A stretch of 64,000 nucleotides of DNA from an uncultured Oscillospiraceae bacterium (GTDB lineage: Bacteria; Bacillota; Clostridia; Oscillospirales; Ruminococcaceae): positions 68,494-132,493 of the forward strand of contig CAKSIT010000010.1 of the NCBI GenBank assembly GCA_934462925.1, read 5' to 3'. The translations under genes and the position numbers were made by a program. Each line of letters opens with the position of its first letter. The first letter of the stretch is position 1. Positions 1 to 8,568 of the stretch are shown here, piece after piece. The notes beneath the pieces were generated by a model, which ran no database searches, was not told the origin of the DNA, and saw only the letters and a program-made list of their open reading frames with translations.

Positions 1-1
1 T

Positions 2-1357
2 GCGAACGACTGCTACCTTGTCCACCACGCGAATATTTCTCCCGCGCTGCGCGAGTTCACCGAGCAGCGAATGCGCTCGGGCGAGCTGCCCGTATGCACG
101 GGGGCTACGGTAACGCTTGAGCTTGGCATAGATTTGGGGCATCTCGAGCGCATAGTGCAGACGGGCTGTCCGCTTACGGTGTCGGGGCTTGTGCAGCGGC
201 TCGGACGCACGGGCAGGCGCGGCGGCGCGGCGGAAATGCGCTTTGCGTTCCGCTGGGACATGAGCCTGCCGCCCAACGACTTTTACAAGGAAATAAACTG
301 GGACTTTGTGATGTGTACGGCGATGATACTGCTTTACACGCGCGAGCGCTGGGTAGAGCCCATGTACCTGCCGAAGCTGCCCTACAGCCTGCTGTATCAT
401 CAGACCATGTCCATACTTGCCGCGAGCGGCTCTGTGCAGCCGAGCGAGCTTGCACGGCAGGTGCTTACGCTCGGCGTGTTCTCGCACGTAACAAAGGACG
501 ATTATCTGGCGCTTCTGCGGCATATGCTGGAGAACGGGCAGCTTGAGCGCTGCGAGGACGGCGGGCTGCTTATCGGCGAAAAGGGCGAGGCGGCTGTGGG
601 CAACTACGAGTTCCTTGCGGTATTCAGCGTTCCGCAGGAATACACTGTGCGGTGCGATTCCGAGGAGATAGGCACGGTGCAGAACCCATTCCCGCCAAAG
701 GCGCAGTTTGCGCTTGCGGGGCAGGCGTGGGAAGTCACCGAGCTTGACAAGAAGCAGCAGATAATCTATGTAAAGCGAATAGCGGGCATTTCAGCGAATA
801 TGTGGACGGACGTAGGCAACGAGTACGTACACACAAAGGTAATGAAGAAGATACTCGAGGTAATACGCAGCGACGAGGAATACGCGTTCCTTGACGAGGC
901 GGCGAAAAAGCGTCTTAAGGACATACGCACGCTGTGCCGCAACGCCGCGCAGGGTCAGGCGGGAGCGGCGCTCACGGGCGGCGCGCGGCTTCTCGGCACG
1001 CAGCGCGAGCGCTTTATCCTGCCGCTTTCGGAAACGTCGTTCGCGGTATTTCCGTTTATCGGCACGCGCGGCACAATGGCGCTCATGTACGCGCTGCGCA
1101 GCAGGGGCTTCAAGGCGAACGTCTGGCTTTCGCGCTATATCCCCGTATGCATAGAGGTTTCCACCGACAGGGGCATAGGGGCGCTTGAAAGCGCGCTCAC
1201 CGACCTTAAGGAGAACGGCGCGGACAAGTACGCGTTCCCCATACCCGAAAACTGCGAGATATGCGGCAAATACAACGACTACATCCCGCGCTCGCTGCTC
1301 ACAAAGCAATATGTCGAGGACTACCTCGACGCCACCGACCTTCAAAACATGGAATAG
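2..1357 (+). CDS. Lhr-like DEAD/DEAH-box helicase, C-terminal part (5' end outside window)
   Basis: The frame is open from base 2, so the start lies before the window; about 451 residues are visible. The fragment opens in helicase domain 2, with the motif V-like TLELGID (residues 38-44) and the motif VI-like QRLGRTGR (65-72). The wording (ELGID, 'tGcPltVsglvQRlGRtGR') is that of Lhr-type superfamily 2 helicases, which unwind nucleic acid using ATP. After it comes a long C-terminal part of the winged-helix and accessory type. The tail has a CEICG pair and a 'KYNDYIP..LL....VEDYLD' ending that I associate with clostridial Lhr-like proteins. The exact cellular role is not known from sequence. 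The gene is followed by a long non-coding repeat region. Family call is good; subtype is inferred. Confidence 0.8.
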   Translation, partial: ANDCYLVHHANISPALREFTEQRMRSGELPVCTGATVTLELGIDLGHLERIVQTGCPLTVSGLVQRLGRTGRRGGAAEMRFAFRWDMSLPPNDFYKEINWDFVMCTAMILLYTRERWVEPMYLPKLPYSLLYHQTMSILAASGSVQPSELARQVLTLGVFSHVTKDDYLALLRHMLENGQLERCEDGGLLIGEKGEAAVGNYEFLAVFSVPQEYTVRCDSEEIGTVQNPFPPKAQFALAGQAWEVTELDKKQQIIYVKRIAGISANMWTDVGNEYVHTKVMKKILEVIRSDEEYAFLDEAAKKRLKDIRTLCRNAAQGQAGAALTGGARLLGTQRERFILPLSETSFAVFPFIGTRGTMALMYALRSRGFKANVWLSRYIPVCIEVSTDRGIGALESALTDLKENGADKYAFPIPENCEICGKYNDYIPRSLLTKQYVEDYLDATDLQNME

Positions 1358-1496
1358 GTAGGCAGCCCGACGGGCAATTCCGGCTGAATGGGCGCGTTGG
1401 CGTGCGCTGTCACACGCGGGCATACGCGCTGGCGAGCGCGGGCGGTTGGCAGCCCGACGGGGCAAAAAGGCGCTAGCGAGCGCAGCGAGCCGCTTC

Positions 1497-1564
1497 CCGA
1501 TAGTGTGTCGGCAGGCATTTTGCGCTATGCAAGCGCAGTGAGCCATTAGCCGACAGCGTGTCGG
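1497..1564. repeat. REP-like palindromes, left arm (pair)
   Basis: Two 15-bp palindromes of the form CCGAYA-N3-TGTCGG lie at 1497-1511 (CCGATAGTGTGTCGG) and 1550-1564 (CCGACAGCGTGTCGG). A degenerate third, ACCGACTTAATGTTGGT, follows at 1604-1620. The same family occurs three times in the right arm at 2298-2314, 2354-2368 and 2408-2422, with different central triplets. Confidence 0.75.
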
Positions 1565-1716
1565 CAGGCTGTAGGTGATTGCTTGGCGCAATGAGCCTTT
1601 TGCACCGACTTAATGTTGGTAGGAATTTTATTGTGCTGCCGCACGGGTAGAAACGAGGGAACACCCTCATGGGAGAGGGGGAAGAAAGAAAATCCGACAA
1701 AAACGGGGACTTCCCT

Positions 1717-1780
1717 GTTGCCCTTGGTTGCGCGGCGTCGTGCCGCGCTTTTGGGGCAACGTTGCAAACGTCGTGTTTGC
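1717..1780 (-). repeat. Folded repeat module, copy 1
   Basis: On the plus strand an outer helix GTTGCCC (1717-1723) / GGGCAAC (1754-1760) encloses an inner hairpin GCGCGGC (1730-1736) / GCCGCGC (1742-1748) with a 5-nt loop. A second hairpin follows, GCAAAC (1764-1769) / GTTTGC (1775-1780), also with a 5-nt loop. The module is absent from the otherwise matching right arm of the inverted repeat, but recurs in opposite orientation at 20734-20798. Differences between copies preserve pairing. Confidence 0.7.
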
Positions 1781-2028
1781 CCCTCTCCCAAACGGGTTTT
1801 CCCTCGGACTCCCTTTCCCCTCTCCCTCACCCCCTTTCCCCGTTTTTCACGCGCCACGTAATTAAACTGATTTTGCAACATTACATTGTCGTTCTTGGCG
1901 TGGGTTGCCCTGCTTGGCGTAGACTTATCGAACGATGTATTACGTGGCTTGCGATTACGCAAATTACGCGTAGCTGCGTACGCCTTGCTTACGCTTTGGC
2001 GTAGGACATCAACATCTATAAAACAAAT

Positions 2029-2075
2029 CTCCCCCTATCACTTATGCTCGGAAGTCGCGTAAGTGATAGGGGGAG
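2029..2075. repeat. Perfect 16-bp stem-loop at the centre of the large inverted repeat
   Basis: CTCCCCCTATCACTTA (2029-2044) is followed after a 15-nt loop by its exact reverse complement TAAGTGATAGGGGGAG (2060-2075). It sits in the unpaired middle (about 1857-2140) between the two arms, in AT-richer sequence that also has repeated ACGC/TACGC words. There is no T-run on either side, so it does not look like an intrinsic terminator. Confidence 0.7.
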
Positions 2076-2139
2076 CAGTTTAGCGCGTCAGATGAAGTCT
2101 ATACAGTAGAAGCAATAATCTTTTACTTTCAAGGCGGTG

Positions 2140-2472
2140 AAAAATTGACAAGGGGGGAAGGGGAGAGGGGATTAGGAGCGCGAGGAGAAACCCGTAGGGG
2201 AAGGGGGGAACGTCAATTTTTGTCGGATTTTCTTTTCCCCCCTTCCCCGAAGGGTTTGGTCCTCGCACTTGCCCGTGTGACAACACAAAAAATTCCTACC
2301 GACAATTTGTCGGTGCAAAAGGCTCATTGTGCCTAGCAATTCCCTTTAAGCCCCCGACACGCTGTCGGAAAGTGGCTCGCTGCGCTCGCATAGCGCAAAA
2401 TGCCCCCCCGACATTCTGTCGGTTAGCGGCTCGCTGCGCTCGCTAGCGCATAAAGCCCTGTCGGGCTGTTGC
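2140..2472 (-). repeat. Right arm of the large imperfect inverted repeat
   Basis: This is the reverse-complement partner of 1449-1856, lacking the 64-bp module present in the left arm. It includes palindromes at 2298-2314, 2354-2368 (CCGACACGCTGTCGG) and 2408-2422 (CCGACATTCTGTCGG). Open frames across it are low-complexity. The arms flank about 280 bp of central DNA with no gene. Whether this is a mobile element or two independently inserted repeats is not decidable from one locus. Confidence 0.75.
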
Positions 2473-2485
2473 GCGTGATAGCCCC

Positions 2486-2508
2486 CGCCCCTGCAAGGGG
2501 CGTTTTTT
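2486..2508 (+). terminator. Intrinsic terminator
   Basis: Stem CGCCCCT / AGGGGCG with a 3-nt loop, followed by six T. It lies after the inverted-repeat region and just before the promoter of the lepA operon, so it would insulate that promoter from upstream transcription. Confidence 0.7.
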
Positions 2509-2532
2509 GTAAAAAAATTTTTCGCCACCCCC

Positions 2533-2561
2533 TTAACAAAACGGCAAAGATATGCTATAAT
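2533..2561 (+). promoter_or_regulatory. Sigma-A promoter for the 2614-7193 gene cluster
   Basis: TTAACA (2533-2538), 17-bp spacer, TATAAT (2556-2561), preceded by TGC to give an extended -10. Transcription would begin near 2568, about 45 nt before the first start codon. Confidence 0.8.
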
Positions 2562-2613
2562 AGAATGTAAAGCTGAAAACGGACGGCCTTTCGGCTGTAA
2601 TGAAAGGATAAAT

Positions 2614-3228
2614 ATGTCAAAAGCAAAGGAATGGTTTTTGAAATGCCTGCCAATGCTCATTGTGCTGGCTTCAACAGGATTGTTTGCGCTGGGCGTAAAG
2701 CTTGTGATAAGCGCGTTCTACGCGCCCAAGGACACGGTGTACGAAAAGGAGTACGCGGGCGAAAAATACGTTGTGGTGCATTGCTATCAGCGCCCTGCAA
2801 GCGACTACTACATTTACGGCGGCGACTACGTTTACGACGAGTCCGCGCACGACAATACCGCAGGCGAGCATGACAACTCGCACGCGCAGGGCAAGCCGCT
2901 CGCTATGTTCCAGCTTAACGACACGCCAATTGACGTTGAAAAGGCCGTGCTTAAGGAGCTTTACAACGCAAACGGGCTCAGGGCGTTCCAGTTCGGGGAG
3001 TTTGTGGTGTACAAGCTCGAGGGGAACTACGGCGTTTTCGCGCCGCTGCGCGATTACGACAAGGCTTCCACCGACAGGAAGAACGACCTTTACGTGATAC
3101 GCCAGCTAATAAAAAGCGAGGCGTACGCGCTCTTTGACCTGCCCGAGTGGGAAAGCGGGGAGGACTTCCTGAAGAATCTTGAAAAAATAGAATGGTATCT
3201 CGATGTAAAATATATCGAGGACAACTGA
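2614..3228 (+). CDS. Hypothetical membrane-anchored protein
   Basis: A 204-residue protein that I do not recognise. Residues about 10-34 form one hydrophobic segment after a short basic N-terminus, so the rest is probably exposed on the outside of the membrane. The exposed part has a His/Asp/Tyr-rich stretch around 66-92 and is otherwise soluble and mixed alpha/beta in character. A good ribosome site (GAAAGGA, about 7 nt before ATG) supports the start. It is the first gene after a strong promoter and 21 bp upstream of lepA, so it is probably co-transcribed with lepA. No function can be assigned. Confidence 0.7.
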   Translation: MSKAKEWFLKCLPMLIVLASTGLFALGVKLVISAFYAPKDTVYEKEYAGEKYVVVHCYQRPASDYYIYGGDYVYDESAHDNTAGEHDNSHAQGKPLAMFQLNDTPIDVEKAVLKELYNANGLRAFQFGEFVVYKLEGNYGVFAPLRDYDKASTDRKNDLYVIRQLIKSEAYALFDLPEWESGEDFLKNLEKIEWYLDVKYIEDN

Positions 3229-3249
3229 TAAGAAAGGATTTCCACACGA

Positions 3250-5067
3250 ATGACGGATAAAAGCTATCTTTCTGACATACGGAATTTTTGTATAATAGCG
3301 CACATAGACCACGGCAAGTCCACCCTTGCGGACAGGATTCTTGAGCAGACGCAGACCGTGGCGCTGCGCGATATGGAGGAGCAGCTGCTCGACAACATGG
3401 ACATTGAGCGCGAGCGCGGTATCACGATAAAGGCGCGCGCGGTGCGGCTTAAATACCACGCGGACAACGGCGAGGACTACATCTTCAACCTTATCGACAC
3501 CCCCGGCCATGTTGACTTTAACTACGAGGTGTCGCGCTCGCTTGTAGCGTGCGAGGGCGCGATACTTATAGTAGACGCTTCGCAGGGAATAGAGGCGCAG
3601 ACCCTCGCCAACACCTACCTTGCCGTGGAAAACGACCTTGAAGTCGTGCCTGTCGTCAACAAGATAGACCTGCCCTCAGCGCACCCCGCAGAGGTCAAGG
3701 AGGAAATAGAGAACGTTATCGGCATAGAGGCGCAGGACGCGCCCGAAATTTCCGCCAAAATGGGCATAAATATCCACGCCGTAATGGAGCGCATAGTGGA
3801 GGCAATCCCCGCGCCCAAGGGCGACCCCGACGCGCCGCTGCAGGCGCTCATCTTCGACAGCTACTACGACAGCTACAAGGGCGTTATCGTATACGTAAGG
3901 CTTAAAGAGGGCAGCGTTAAAACGGGCGACCGCATTCGCATGATGGCGTCCGGCGCGGAGTTTACGGTAACGGAGGCCGGCTATATGGGCGCTACCGAGC
4001 TTGTACCGTGCGGAATGCTGCGCGCGGGCGAGGTAGGCTACATTGCGGCTTCTATAAAGTCCATAGGCGACACTAAGGTAGGCGACACGGTAACGAGCGC
4101 GGAAAACCCCGCCAAAGAGCCGCTGCCGGGATACCGCGAGGTAAACCCTATGGTATTCAGCGGTATTTACCCTGCGGACGGCGCAAAGTACGTAGACCTG
4201 CGCGAGGCGCTCGAAAAGCTGCAGCTTAACGACGCGTCGCTGAGCTTCGAGCCTGAAAGCTCGATAGCGCTCGGATTCGGCTTCCGCTGCGGATTTTTGG
4301 GACTGCTGCACATGGAGATAATACAAGAGCGCATAGAGCGCGAGTACAATCTCGACATAATCACCACCGCACCGAGCGTTGTGTATAAGATAGAGCTTAC
4401 GGACGGCACGGTGAAGATGATAGACAACCCCACCAACTACCCCGACCCCGCGACGATAGCGCAGGCGTACGAGCCTATGGTAAACGCGCACGTTTACGCG
4501 CCGTCGGAGTATGTGGGCAATATAATGGAGCTTTGCCAGAACAGGCGCGGCGTGTTCCGCGACATGAAGTATATAGACGCGAACCGCGTTGACCTGCACT
4601 ATGAGCTTCCGCTCAACGAGATAGTGTACGACTTTTTCGACGCGCTAAAGTCGCGCACGCGCGGCTACGCAAGCTACGACTACGAGATGATAGGCTTTGC
4701 GCCCTCGAAGCTCGTAAAGCTTGACATTCTGTTAAACGGCGACGTGATAGACGCGCTCTCGTTCATAGTCCACACCGACAAGGCGTACGAGCGCGCGCGC
4801 AAAATGGCGGAGAAGCTTAAGGAGCATATCCCGCGGCAGCTTTTCGAGATACCGATACAGGCGGCTGTCGGCGGCAAGATAATCGCGCGCGAAACGATAA
4901 AGGCAATGCGCAAGGACGTTCTCGCGAAATGCTATGGCGGCGATATCACGCGTAAGAAAAAGCTGCTTGAAAAGCAGAAAGAGGGCAAAAAGCGCATGAG
5001 AGCGTTCGGCACGGTAGAAGTGCCGCAGGACGCGTTTATGGCGGTGCTTAAGCTTGACGATGAATAA
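3250..5067 (+). CDS. lepA: Elongation factor 4 (LepA), ribosome-associated GTPase
   Basis: At 605 residues it has the normal length for LepA/EF-4, a GTPase that binds ribosomes and affects elongation or initiation under stress. G1 is AHIDHGKST (residues 17-25), G3 DTPGH and G4 NKIDLP. Domain II, the EF-G-like domains and the LepA-specific C-terminal domain follow, ending in the basic [16 protein letters not shown] region and '[17 protein letters not shown]'. A Shine-Dalgarno sequence (AGAAAGGA) precedes the ATG. The stop overlaps the start of hemW, indicating translational coupling. lepA-hemW adjacency is common in Firmicutes. Confidence 0.97.
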   Translation: MTDKSYLSDIRNFCIIAHIDHGKSTLADRILEQTQTVALRDMEEQLLDNMDIERERGITIKARAVRLKYHADNGEDYIFNLIDTPGHVDFNYEVSRSLVACEGAILIVDASQGIEAQTLANTYLAVENDLEVVPVVNKIDLPSAHPAEVKEEIENVIGIEAQDAPEISAKMGINIHAVMERIVEAIPAPKGDPDAPLQALIFDSYYDSYKGVIVYVRLKEGSVKTGDRIRMMASGAEFTVTEAGYMGATELVPCGMLRAGEVGYIAASIKSIGDTKVGDTVTSAENPAKEPLPGYREVNPMVFSGIYPADGAKYVDLREALEKLQLNDASLSFEPESSIALGFGFRCGFLGLLHMEIIQERIEREYNLDIITTAPSVVYKIELTDGTVKMIDNPTNYPDPATIAQAYEPMVNAHVYAPSEYVGNIMELCQNRRGVFRDMKYIDANRVDLHYELPLNEIVYDFFDALKSRTRGYASYDYEMIGFAPSKLVKLDILLNGDVIDALSFIVHTDKAYERARKMAEKLKEHIPRQLFEIPIQAAVGGKIIARETIKAMRKDVLAKCYGGDITRKKKLLEKQKEGKKRMRAFGTVEVPQDAFMAVLKLDDE

Positions 5068-6115
5068 GCCGCGCGGGCTTTATATCCACGTACCGTTTTG
5101 CCTTACAAAGTGTCCCTACTGCGACTTTTACTCCGTTTCCTACTCGCGCAGCGCCGCGGGGGAGTACGCAAGCGCCGTTATGCGCAATCTGGCGCGCTGC
5201 AGCGAGCCGTTCGATACGGTATACTTCGGCGGCGGCACGCCTATTCTCGCGGCGGAGCATATCGGCGGGATACTCTCCTGCGCGAACCTTACGCGCGGCG
5301 CGGAGATTACCGTTGAAGCCAACCCCTGCCTGTGCCTGCCCGAAACGCTTGAAACGCTGCGAAAAAGCGGCGTGAACAGGCTTTCTGTAGGCGTGCAGTC
5401 GCTCGACGGTGGAGAGCTTGCGGCGCTCGGGCGGCGGCATGGCGCGCAGCAGGCGGAAAACGCGATACTCGCGGCGGCGCGCGCGGGCTTTGAGAACATA
5501 AGCGCGGACATAATGCTTGCCGTGCCGCGCCAGACCTGCGAGAGCCTTTCGCGCACGATAGCGCGCCTTGCGGAGCTTCCGCTGACGCACGTTTCGGCGT
5601 ACCTGCTTAAAATAGAGCCCGCGACCCCCTTCGGCGCAGACCCGCCCGAAACGCCCGACGAGGACGAAACGGCGGAGCTTTACCTGCACGCGGTAAGCGA
5701 GCTTGAAAAGCGGGGCTTTGCGCAGTATGAGATAAGCAACTTTGCAAAAAAGGGCTATGAGAGCCGCCACAACCTTAAATACTGGCGGCGTGAGGAGTAC
5801 CTTGGCATAGGCGCGGCGGCGCACTCGTTTTACGGGGGTGAGCGCTTTGCAGTCCCGCGCGACGCAGGGGCGTTTATTGCAGCGCCCGTGCAGCAAACCG
5901 TTCTTACGGACGGCGCGCCCGACGAAACGGAGGAGCGCATAATGCTGGGGCTGCGGCTTGCGGAGGGCATTCCCGAGGAGCTGTGGAAGCCGCGCGAAAA
6001 GCGCCTGCGCTTTATTCCGCGGGAGTATTATGAAATACGCGGCGGCAGGCTGTCGCTCACGCCTAGGGGCTTTTTGCTGTCGAACGAGATAATCACGCTG
6101 CTTATTGAGGGGTAA
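5060..6115 (+). CDS. hemW: HemW-type radical SAM protein (heme chaperone-like)
   Basis: A 351-residue radical SAM protein. The cluster-binding motif is C14-x3-C18-x2-C21-D-F. A GGGTP motif follows near residue 56, and the HemW-type ending '[15 protein letters not shown]' is present. The family binds heme and a 4Fe-4S cluster and was formerly misannotated as coproporphyrinogen oxidase HemN. The ATG at 5060 overlaps the lepA stop; a TTG two codons upstream is a less likely alternative. The family is certain, but whether it is a heme chaperone in this organism is inferred. Confidence 0.92.
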   Translation: MNKPRGLYIHVPFCLTKCPYCDFYSVSYSRSAAGEYASAVMRNLARCSEPFDTVYFGGGTPILAAEHIGGILSCANLTRGAEITVEANPCLCLPETLETLRKSGVNRLSVGVQSLDGGELAALGRRHGAQQAENAILAAARAGFENISADIMLAVPRQTCESLSRTIARLAELPLTHVSAYLLKIEPATPFGADPPETPDEDETAELYLHAVSELEKRGFAQYEISNFAKKGYESRHNLKYWRREEYLGIGAAAHSFYGGERFAVPRDAGAFIAAPVQQTVLTDGAPDETEERIMLGLRLAEGIPEELWKPREKRLRFIPREYYEIRGGRLSLTPRGFLLSNEIITLLIEG

Positions 6116-6134
6116 TCAGATAGGAGAACACAAA

Positions 6135-7193
6135 ATGTCTTACACGATTGAAAAGGGAAAGCGCTTTATAGCAGCCGACAGCGGCTGCTTCAGCTACATG
6201 GGCAGGATAGATTTCGACGACCCCGCGCACCCCGTATTCGCGTGGCCCGCGACCTGCGCGGACGTTGAGTTTACGGGGACGAGCGCCGCTGTTGCAATGC
6301 GTAACGTAAGCTTTAATTCCGACACGCACTTTGCTGTGATAGTAGACGGCGTGATGAAGAAGATAACGCTGCCGCAGGACGGCGGGGAGGAGCTTTACAC
6401 CGCCGCGGAGGGTCTGCCCGAGGGACGGCACACGCTGCGCATTCTGAAAACTATGGCGGCTTACAACTACCTTGTTTTCGGGGGAATAGTCGTGGACGAG
6501 GGCGCGCAGGTATCCGCGCCGAAGCGTGAGTACGCGCTCAGGCTCGAGGTTTACGGCGACAGCGTTTCTGCGGGAGAGGTGACGGAGGCGCTTTATTACG
6601 AGGGGCAGTGCGACCCGCCCGACCACCGCAATACGCTTGACAACGCGGCGTTCAGCTACCCGTATAAGCTTGCGCAGAAGCTTAACGCCGAGCTTCACGA
6701 CATAGCGCAGGGCGGAATAGCGCTGCTTGACGGCACGGGGTATTTCTGCTTTGACAACCTTACGGGCATGGAGAGCTGCTACGACAAGATAGAGTACAGC
6801 CCCTACGCCGTAACAAAGCCGTGGGATTTCTCGCGCTACACGCCCGACGTCGTTATAATAGCCCTCGGGCAGAACGACGCCAACCCCGAACCCGAGCGCA
6901 TAAAAACGCCCGAGTACCGCGCGTACTGGAAAGGCGAGTACAAGCGCTTTCTCGGCGGGCTTATGGAGCGCTACCCCAAGGCGCGCTTTGTGCTTATCCT
7001 TACCGTTCTCGGGCATGACGGGACATGGGACGAGGCGCTTGAGGAGATAGTGCAGGAGACGGCTTCGCCGCGCGTTACGCACTTTATGTTCAGGCGCACG
7101 GGCTGCGGCACAAACGGTCACCCGCGCGCTACCGAGCAGGAGGAAATGGCGCAGGAGCTGTACGCTTACCTCACGCAGAGCGTTCTGAAATAA
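6135..7193 (+). CDS. SGNH/GDSL hydrolase, CE2-like carbohydrate esterase
   Basis: A 352-residue protein with no signal peptide. The first ~130 residues look like a beta-rich jelly-roll domain and the rest is an SGNH esterase domain. The nucleophile is in GDSV (Ser143), block III is GQND, and the catalytic His is in GHPR near the C-terminus. This two-domain layout matches carbohydrate esterase family 2, which removes acetyl groups from sugars. The start was chosen at 6135 because AGGAGA sits 8 nt upstream; a GTG-led extension to 6105 overlaps hemW and lacks a ribosome site. The substrate is unknown. Confidence 0.8.
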   Translation: MSYTIEKGKRFIAADSGCFSYMGRIDFDDPAHPVFAWPATCADVEFTGTSAAVAMRNVSFNSDTHFAVIVDGVMKKITLPQDGGEELYTAAEGLPEGRHTLRILKTMAAYNYLVFGGIVVDEGAQVSAPKREYALRLEVYGDSVSAGEVTEALYYEGQCDPPDHRNTLDNAAFSYPYKLAQKLNAELHDIAQGGIALLDGTGYFCFDNLTGMESCYDKIEYSPYAVTKPWDFSRYTPDVVIIALGQNDANPEPERIKTPEYRAYWKGEYKRFLGGLMERYPKARFVLILTVLGHDGTWDEALEEIVQETASPRVTHFMFRRTGCGTNGHPRATEQEEMAQELYAYLTQSVLK

Positions 7194-7299
7194 GCTCGAT
7201 AAATCGTCAAAAATGACAGAGCAACCACGCAGAATTGCAGGAAAATGTTGCAGAATGTACAAAAATGGCGCGTATTCGGGCGATTTTGCAGGAAAAAAG

Positions 7300-7328
7300 T
7301 TGCTAACTATTTAATAATATGCTATAAT
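7300..7328 (+). promoter_or_regulatory. Promoter of the ABC importer operon
   Basis: TTGCTA (7300-7305), 17-bp spacer, TATAAT (7323-7328) within ATATGCTATAAT, an extended -10. The leader to the 7424 start is about 90 nt. I see no T-box or riboswitch in it. Confidence 0.8.
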
Positions 7329-7423
7329 AAAATATGCGTTTATGGTGCTTTTGCCGTTTCATGCGGTAAAGCAGGGCGCATTACACCTTGAAAATAGACA
7401 GAACATTAAGGAGAGAGAACACT

Positions 7424-8452
7424 ATGAAACTGAGAAAGATAGCTGCCGCGCTCGTATCTGCGGCAATGGTTGCGGCTCTTGCGGGCTGCTCCACGGGCAA
7501 GACTTCCGATTCTGGCGCTGCAAGCGGCTCTGACGCTTCAAACGGCGAGGGCAAGGTTTACAACGTTGGCATATGCCAGCTGGTAGAGCACCCCGCGCTC
7601 GACGCTGCAACGCAGGGCTTTAAGGACGCGCTTGTTGAAAAGCTCGGCGAGGAGGGCGTTAAGTTCGACGAGGGCAACGCGCAGAACGAGAACACCAACT
7701 GCACCACTATCTGCACGGGCTTTGTGGCTTCCAATGTAGACCTTATCATGGCGAACGCTACCGCTGCGCTTCAGGCTGCGGCTTCCGCTACGGATACCGC
7801 GGGCGACAAGCAGATACCTGTTCTCGGCACTTCCGTTACCGACTACGGCACGGCGCTTGATATCAAGGACTTCAGCGGCAAGACGGGCTTCAACGTTTCG
7901 GGTACGTCCGACCTTGCGCCTATCGACCAGCAGGAGGATATGCTTGTAGAGCTTGTTCCCGACGCAAAGCTTGTAGGCATTCTCTACTGCTCCGCAGAGG
8001 CTAACTCAAAGTATCAGGCGCAGCTTTTCGAGGCTGAGCTTGAAAAGGACGGCATTGCATACAAGGAGTATTCCGCTGCCGACACCAACGAGATTAGAAC
8101 CGCTGTCACCACCGCTGTAAGCGAGTGCGACGCTATTTATATCCCGACCGATAACACCATGGCTTCCAACACCGAGGTAGTAAGAAACGCCGTTGTTCCC
8201 GCAGGCATTCCCGTAATCGCGGGCGAGCAGGGCATTTGCTCGGGCTGCGGCATTGCAACGCTTTCCATAAGCTACTACGACCTTGGCTACACCACGGGCG
8301 AGATGGCATACGAGATACTGGTAAACGGCGCAGACCCCGCTGAGATGGACGTAAGATTCGCGCCCAAGGCTGAAAAGCTCTATAACGCTGAAATCTGCGG
8401 GGAGCTTGGCATAACTATCCCCGAGGGCTACACCGCTATAGCTGCCGAGTAA
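7424..8452 (+). CDS. ABC transporter substrate-binding lipoprotein (ABC_sub_bind family)
   Basis: A 342-residue lipoprotein with signal MKLRKIAAALVSAAMVAALAGC; the lipobox LAGC makes the Cys the lipidated residue. A Gly/Ser/Asp-rich linker precedes the periplasmic-binding fold beginning 'KVYNVGICQLVEHPALDAA', which is characteristic of the ABC_sub_bind family (TrpX-like). The domain ends 'YNAEICGELGITIPEGY'. The protein would capture a small ligand outside the cell and deliver it to the permease encoded next. Related systems are proposed to import aromatic amino acids, but the ligand cannot be read from sequence. The start at 7424 follows AAGGAGAGAG. Confidence 0.9.
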   Translation: MKLRKIAAALVSAAMVAALAGCSTGKTSDSGAASGSDASNGEGKVYNVGICQLVEHPALDAATQGFKDALVEKLGEEGVKFDEGNAQNENTNCTTICTGFVASNVDLIMANATAALQAAASATDTAGDKQIPVLGTSVTDYGTALDIKDFSGKTGFNVSGTSDLAPIDQQEDMLVELVPDAKLVGILYCSAEANSKYQAQLFEAELEKDGIAYKEYSAADTNEIRTAVTTAVSECDAIYIPTDNTMASNTEVVRNAVVPAGIPVIAGEQGICSGCGIATLSISYYDLGYTTGEMAYEILVNGADPAEMDVRFAPKAEKLYNAEICGELGITIPEGYTAIAAE

Positions 8453-8473
8453 TTCTGTTTTTCAACGCAACGG

Positions 8474-8501
8474 GGCGCGGGGCGAATGTTCCGCTCCCCG
8501 C
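8474..8501 (+). other. Intercistronic GC-rich hairpin
   Basis: A GCGGGGCG...CTCCCCGC hairpin lies in the 116-bp gap between the lipoprotein and permease genes. No proper T-run follows directly, so it is more likely an mRNA-stabilising or attenuating structure that raises expression of the binding protein relative to the permease. This is inferred from position and sequence. Confidence 0.5.
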
Positions 8502-8568
8502 TTCTGCGGTTTTTGGGGCGCGCAGCGCTCTTTCACGGCACATTTACTAAAGCGAACGGAGTAATGAA

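Larger units (their letters stand above)
1449..1856 (+). repeat. Left arm of a large imperfect inverted repeat
   Basis: Reading 1449 onward matches, block by block and in the same order, the reverse complement of 2472 downward. Shared blocks are: 'cagcccgac'; the CGCTAGCGAGCGCAGCGAGCC block; a CCGA..TCGG palindrome; 'GGCATTTTGCGCTATGC'; a second palindrome; 'CAATGAGCCTTTTGCACCGAC'-type sequence; 'GGTAGGAATTTT'; a purine-rich tract; 'GAAAATCCGACAAAAA'; and a pyrimidine-rich tract. This arm is longer because it carries an extra folded module at 1717-1780. No convincing protein is encoded here; open frames across it are low-complexity by-products. Confidence 0.75.

Noticed and set aside
1546-1962. 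138-codon minus-strand open frame in the inverted-repeat region
   Set aside because: It is low-complexity Lys/Arg/Gly sequence produced by purine-rich repeats, with no ribosome site.
6102-7262. Long minus-strand frame (386 codons) opposite the SGNH hydrolase gene
   Set aside because: Long antisense frames here arise from the high GC third-position bias; its composition is Arg/Val/Leu-rich and it resembles no family.
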